This document shows, piece after piece, positions 59,516 to 64,000 of a stretch of DNA of 64,000 nt. Position numbers and translations under genes: made by a program. Position 1 is the first letter of the stretch; the number at the start of each line of letters is the position of its first letter. The notes beneath the pieces are model-generated. The model did no database searches. It saw only the letters and a program-made list of their open reading frames with translations, and was not told the DNA's origin. The DNA comes from Fomes fomentarius (taxonomy: Eukaryota > Basidiomycota > Agaricomycetes > Polyporales > Polyporaceae): positions 2,108,001-2,172,000 of the forward strand of contig JABYQN010000002.1 of the NCBI GenBank assembly GCA_022606135.1, given 5' to 3'.

Positions 59516-60616
59516 TCATACTCTGTTTGCAGGTATACTTCCCTCGGGCCTGCCACGAGGGGGCAGATCATCGTACGCGGGCGGAAGCGGTTCGACGACC
59601 TCGCTCCCGTCCCCCTCGTAATGTTCGTGCCGATACCCGTCTTCAAGTTGACTGTGCATCACGTACCCTGCATCCACTTCCCGTCGGATCTGAGGGAGAT
59701 GTATGTGCACTGTACTCGGCGCGTCATACGTGAGTGATTCCCGACCGTCGACAAGATCGTAAACAGCGCGCTGACTCACCAGGGCGCGCATATATGGTAG
59801 CAGGACGCATCAAGGGGCCTGCGCCGACCAGACACAGACGGGGATCCGAACCGGGGCTGAGGGGAGTCGAGGGCTCCGTCTCAAGGATCGGACTTAGTGG
59901 CCCGGGCGACCTAGCAGCTGTCAAAGATGTCGTTAAGCCTGCGAGGTGGAGCCGTTAGTCCATATTCATAGTTGGATGTGCATGCGAAACGACTCACTGA
60001 GAGTCCTGTACCGACCCTTGGTGTCCGTAGTCCAGGTGCTCCGGACAGTGGGGCTGGCCTGCAGGGCCATCGGCCAGGATATCTGCGGGCGCATTTCTGC
60101 ATCGCGCTGCTGCGCTCGGCGCCGGCGCCGCTTGTACAGCAGGAACAGAACTAGAGATAGCACGAGAAGGACCCCGGCGACGATGGCAATTGTGATGCCG
60201 ACTGTTGCGCTACTCGACAGAGCAGCCCTATTGCTATGAGCAAACGATTGCACGGAGGTTGGCCCAGCAGAAGACGTCAAGACGGACGTCTGCGTCAGTG
60301 TCGCGGTAACATTGTGCTGCACGGTGATCGTAGGGTTAACTTCCGGCAACGCTGACGTGTCCGGCTCGCTCGCTGAGAGGCTGTGGGTCTCTGTATGCGT
60401 GATGGTGCGTGTCGGGAGCGCGTCTGAACTTGTTTTAAGGGGCGTGTTGCTAGATGATATCGGTTTGGGGGTGGGTGTAAATGTGGGCGTTGGAGATGCC
60501 GTACTTGTCGTGAGGATATCAGTGTTGAGGGAGAGTGTGTCAATGCTGATGACGACAGTTGGCGAATCAAAGAACGGGGGGAAGAGGTCAGAGAAATTGT
60601 CAAGAACACCCGCCAT
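59516..60616 (-). CDS. Single-pass Ser/Thr-rich membrane protein with PPxY-type tail motif
   Basis: No known family is recognised. The start is ATG 60616. About 130 residues rich in Ser, Thr and Pro follow (TPTPTFTPTPKP, several N-x-T sites such as NVTAT), suggesting O-glycosylation outside the membrane. Then come one hydrophobic helix (VGITIAIVAGVLLVLSLVLF) and a stop-transfer KRRRRR. The cytoplasmic part continues through two introns that keep frame (TLS/LTTSLTAAR and ARP/VHIHLPQ) to LPPAYDDLPPRG and a TGA at 59516-59518. There is no clear cleavable signal peptide, so type III insertion is possible. PPxY motifs can recruit Nedd4/Rsp5 ubiquitin ligases. The layout resembles agaricomycete Mid2-like surface proteins, which is only an analogy. 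Confidence 0.7.
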
Positions 60617-61683
60617 GGGGGTAGGAGAGAATCAGGGACAGTGGCTGCTCCACGGGGCAGTCGTCATGCAAGAGTTGGGAATGGAATTGAGGCGGGGACT
60701 TCGGAGCTGTGTAGTAGTATTTACTACGCGGAGTTCAGAGTGACGAGGCTTCCCTCCCCGGCTGTCGCGACGGACATGCACGGTATGCCGTGTATTCGCC
60801 CACAAGACCGGCGTAACGCCATAGGCGAACCGCCTCGGATAGCTAGCAGGGTTTTGTAGGCGACACCCATAGGCTCTCGATCTGTAATAGTTCCGCGCGA
60901 TGAATGCCCATGCATATGGATGGAGGGAAGTATTACTCACCATGAGTATTGGATTTTTTGACAGCGTCTATGCAAGGTAGGGATTCCCGGTTACACGTTG
61001 GGGTTGTCCGTCTTCCATGAGAACTGCACGACGTTAAGGCCGCATTGCAGAAGAAGCCCAGTGAGAAAGACGCACCTTATGTCCGGGTTGTGCGCCAAGA
61101 ACATAGACTGTTAGACAGCTCGACTGGTCCAGCCTTTGCTCTGTTCCTAAGACAACTCGAAGGGACGAACCAAGACAAAAAGAGTGGTAAGCTCACGAAG
61201 ACGCCCGATGAGGGCCTAGGTCTCACACGCTGGTAGCAGCTGAGGTGACTTCATGCTGTCGTTGTGAGTGAGGCGAAGATGTGGTGCAATATAAGAATTC
61301 AACTGAGTGGGCCTCATCATAGCCGCAGACTGCAGTCGCGCACAGATTTTGACTGTTCGTCGCCTATAGCTGAGATTGCACGTTCCAATCACTGTGGAGG
61401 ATTCATCTCGGAGAAATACTTCACTGAAAGGCGTCTCCTTTCAGCATTAACACAGAGGCGACGAGTGCGTGCACGAACCGTTATCACCTAATCAGGTAGG
61501 CAACCCGTCAACTGTCAACTATGTCATCCCTCACGTGAAACGACGAAGGCGCAAACATATCGTTACACTTGATACATGAAATCATACATTAGAAGGGTGG
61601 TGGGATCGTCTGCTACTGTGATCGAGGTCTGGGAACGCATCGCCGACCGCAGGTATAATAATAATGAGCGCGACTCGCTGGGC
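60617..61683. other. 1.07 kb spacer, no gene
   Basis: No coding frame with motifs. It contains the promoter of the membrane-protein gene and the 3' flank of the small hydrophobic gene. Confidence 0.4.
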
Positions 61684-62018
61684 TCAGTATGTGGCCCCTC
61701 CCCTCCGACCGAATCTGTAACTGTGGCTTCCAGTGCGACGGTTGCGTCCGCCGAAGCAATTGCAGCACAGGATGTCGAAGATGATATCAAATATGGTGAC
61801 GATGATCTGGGATTCAAAACGTACATGAGTGATGAACTCCGCCGCTCCAAACAAGGAGACCAGACATACCGTGACAATCACGCTGACGATGATCATGATA
61901 ATATCGGCGATGGCAGAGACGATAGCATTGATTGCGCCGCCAATTGCAGAGACTATAGCACCCTATAACATGGATCTAAGGGATGGAGACATGAATGACA
62001 CGAAGTGCAACGTACCAT
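61684..62018 (-). CDS. Small hydrophobic protein, about 70 residues, with basic Cys-containing tail
   Basis: Read on the minus strand with two introns. The first splits the start codon from the rest: ATG at 62018-62016, then GTACGT...TTATAG, then GGTGCTATAG. The second is GTATGT...CCCAG (about 61883-61820). The predicted protein begins M-GAIVSAIGGAINAIVSAIA, continues with Ile/Val-rich blocks (DIIMIIVSVIVT, IIVTIFDIIFDILCCN) and ends in a polar basic tail (GGRNRRTG, RFGRRGG) with a TGA at 61684. The Ala/Gly/Ile-rich, heptad-like pattern predicts one or two membrane or amphipathic helices. It reads like a class of tiny agaricomycete hydrophobic proteins I have a pattern memory of, but no function is known. 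A TATATA lies 90 bases upstream. Confidence 0.6.
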
Positions 62019-62103
62019 GGTGGTAAGAGCGGTATGTGGGGACAGGCGTGGAGGTCGTGAGTCGTGAGTAGTCGTGCAGTGTGGTGTCCAGTGGGGAAAA
62101 TGC

Positions 62104-62110
62104 ATATATA
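62104..62110 (-). promoter_or_regulatory. TATA-like box of the small hydrophobic gene
   Basis: TATATA on the minus strand about 90 bases upstream of the ATG at 62018. It supports the proposed start, because no other minus-strand gene begins here. Confidence 0.4.
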
Positions 62111-62475
62111 GCGGAACCAAATGATGACGTCGATACGAACAGCCAGGTCGGCCCCACAGCGTCTACTTCCTACCGCTCTGGAGCAGCCAATGTGCCTGTT
62201 CCTACCGCCCTAATGCGTGACATACCTTCAAGACTCGGGATAGAGCGACGAGAGGGAACAGGACGAAGTCGAGTAGACTGCCAGTGCCACTGCCAGCAGC
62301 AGTCTGAGCGGGCGGCTAGCCTCGGCAAAGTCCGGCCCTGCGTAGTGCACAATGGCAGGGATGCTCCAGGCAACGTCTGGCATGGACTCTGCTCTACCAT
62401 ACCCTACCATCTCCACTGCATCTCACCCTGCCGACTTTGCAGACATTCTGGCTTAACCTTTGCACCGTGACAGAC

Positions 62476-63680
62476 ATGTCAACCTACGATTCTTTGCACA
62501 GGCAATGCCGTACCCTTGAAGCCCTCTTCGACACCAAGCTTACCGCCTATGCTCGCCTCGCTTCCTCCATAACGCGCAATCACGAAGACCTCGAGGCCGG
62601 CGGCTCGGGAGAGCGATGGAGAGACCTTGAGCATGAAGTAGATGAACTGCTTGAGAAGGTACGCCACCTCCTACCCGATGCACTTGCTTGCATACAGAAC
62701 TTAGCAGGAGTAATGCATACCAGCTACAAGAGATCAACGACCAATTGTCCGCGCTCTCTACCGATACTGAGAACCCGCCGTCACAATCCATGCTTCGCGC
62801 AATCCAGAGACACAGGGAAGTATATCTCGACTACGCGCGCGAGCTTAGACGAACGAAGGTATGAGCCGCGTGTACACAGACGTCATCCATCAACCGAACG
62901 TGTTTAACACTCTATCTTTCTAGGGCAATGCGAAGACGGCCCTCGACCAAGCTAACCTCCTCAGCGGGGTCCGGAACGATATCGAGTGCGTCTTGCTATG
63001 CAGTTGTCAATCCGTAACCATCCAACCCACATGTTCCGCCGCAGTGCATACAAGTCCACCGCTGCGGACTCATTACTTGCTGAGCGGGGCCGGATTGATA
63101 GTTCGCATCGAATGACAGATGACATGATCGCGTACGCCTCTTTCTACACTCTTCGCATACCGTACCACACAACCTGCGTGTGCCTGTCATCTTCTGACTG
63201 TTATCTCGGAGTCCACCGCCCGTTGCTCACGCTTCCGCCACCCACACAGGCAAGCGTACGAGACGCGGTCCGAGTTCGGTCGCCAACGGACAACGATATC
63301 GGGGATCAATGCACGCATGCAGGGTGTACTTAGTAGGTCCCACAATTATCCGGTTGCTTCACAACCATGAAATCTGACTGTGTATTTGTCAATGCTCACA
63401 CCAATATTCCGTGGTCTTCGGCTCTGCTTCTATCTCTCGTGTCATTATTGCATCCATTCCCATACTGGCCGCGCTATGCACTCGACATTCGCACATCCTA
63501 CCGATCCTTCCATAACGTCCTGCCGCGCCCTCGCTTCTCACCTGGTTCTGGTTCACAGGTTCAATGCCTGGTATCAGCAATCTCTTGTCGATGATCAAGA
63601 CGCGCCGGCGCAGGGACGCTGTTATAATCGGCTGCGTCATTGGCGTGTGCACCGTCCTGCTGCTCATGTATGTGTTCTGA
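62476..63680 (+). CDS. GOS1: Golgi Qb-SNARE Gos1/GOS28
   Basis: Vesicle fusion at the Golgi. Exons 62476-62658, 62724 to about 62860, about 62924-62984, about 63046-63132, about 63249-63330 and about 63557-63680 join in frame. The N-terminus MSTYDSLHRQCRTLEALFD and helical Habc region LEHEVDELLEKLQEINDQLS, then LRAIQRHREVYLDYARELRRTK, precede the SNARE motif FGRQRTTISGINARMQGVLSSMPGISNLLSMI. The protein ends KTRRRRDAVIIGCVIGVCTVLLLMYVF with a stop at 63678-63680, giving a C-terminal tail anchor. Agreement with animal GOS28 around RRRRD and the PGI..L motif is clear. Confidence 0.93.
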
Positions 63681-64000
63681 TCCTGCGCGCTGGATGGCTG
63701 GCTCCACAACCGTTTCCATCTGTACTCTATGTGGATTGCGATAATTGAACAATCTCATTGGGTTCGAATTTGCACAATCTATCGCGTCCAGACCGTGCCA
63801 CGCCGCGGGAGTGATTATAACGGCACGCCCGACAGGCCCGTCGGCCGAGTATTGGCGGGTATTCTTGTCCGCCTGGCCACAAACAGCTCCCACCATCACA
63901 ATCGTGGAGCGGATTGGTCGATATTTTTGGACATCGTGTACATACAACAGTCATCCACAACATAGATGGCCAATGGGACATCGCGCGCGCACGCCGCCGC
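63681..64000. other. Right-edge segment, no gene seen
   Basis: Short frames on both strands without motifs. An upstream or downstream gene may begin beyond the window. Confidence 0.4.

Noticed and set aside
61576..61968. A 130-residue acidic plus-strand open frame.
   Set aside because: Complement of the small hydrophobic gene (Ile/Val codons read as Asp/Asn), with no splice or promoter support.
63761..63770. GGTTCGAATT, resembling a tRNA B box.
   Set aside because: No A box, acceptor-stem pairing or cloverleaf around it on either strand.

Overview
The window is nuclear DNA of a filamentous basidiomycete, probably an Agaricomycete. Genes are dense and lie on both strands. Almost every gene is cut by many short GT-AG introns of about 50-70 bases. 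The recognisable proteins are typical of fungi: histone H4, an NBR1-type autophagy receptor, RIB7, Gos1, neutral sphingomyelinase, MetAP2 and a PABA-branch aminotransferase-fold lyase. No bacterial operon, CRISPR array, rRNA or convincing tRNA was seen. The species is not identified.

Layout. 1-2223 (-): the 5' part of an adenylate-forming enzyme that runs off the left edge. 2224-4951: no gene recognised. 4952-5721 (-) and 5962-6445 (+): a membrane-anchored thioredoxin divergent from histone H4. 6911-12462 (-): two related FAD monooxygenases separated by a spacer that holds a 0.5 kb inverted-repeat element (MITE-like, 9091-9599). 12926-14184 (+): a kelch protein. 14299-18901 (-): a large protein with a degenerate XPF-like nuclease domain and a helix-hairpin-helix, best matched to the meiotic SHOC1/Zip2 family. 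19836-29179 (+): three tandem secreted type-B carboxylesterases. 29526-31072 (+): neutral sphingomyelinase. 31524-34073 (-): a hormone-sensitive-lipase-type hydrolase.

34315-41592 is a tandem segmental duplication. Each unit carries a MetAP2 gene (-) and, divergently, RIB7 (+). Both MetAP2 genes look expressible, but one RIB7 copy is a truncated pseudogene and the other (40769-42281) is nearly complete. Then follow a DH-domain RhoGEF (43737-47107, +), a BTB protein (48010-49317, +), an aminodeoxychorismate-lyase-like gene (49752-50628, -) divergent from a six-ZZ NBR1 autophagy receptor (50803-56246, +), a third FAD monooxygenase (56467-58241, -), a single-pass Ser/Thr-rich membrane protein (59516-60616, -), a roughly 70-residue hydrophobic protein whose start codon sits alone in its own coding exon (61684-62018, -), and the Golgi SNARE Gos1 (62476-63680, +).

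Most of these are independent housekeeping or accessory genes rather than one pathway. The most unusual points are the MetAP2/RIB7 duplication with signs of gene conversion, the MITE-like hairpin element, the small hydrophobic gene, the six-ZZ NBR1 protein with a C-terminal candidate LIR, and three single-base frame breaks in short G/C runs inside otherwise well-conserved genes, which may be consensus errors or real lesions. Exon boundaries were inferred by eye from splice signals and family conservation.
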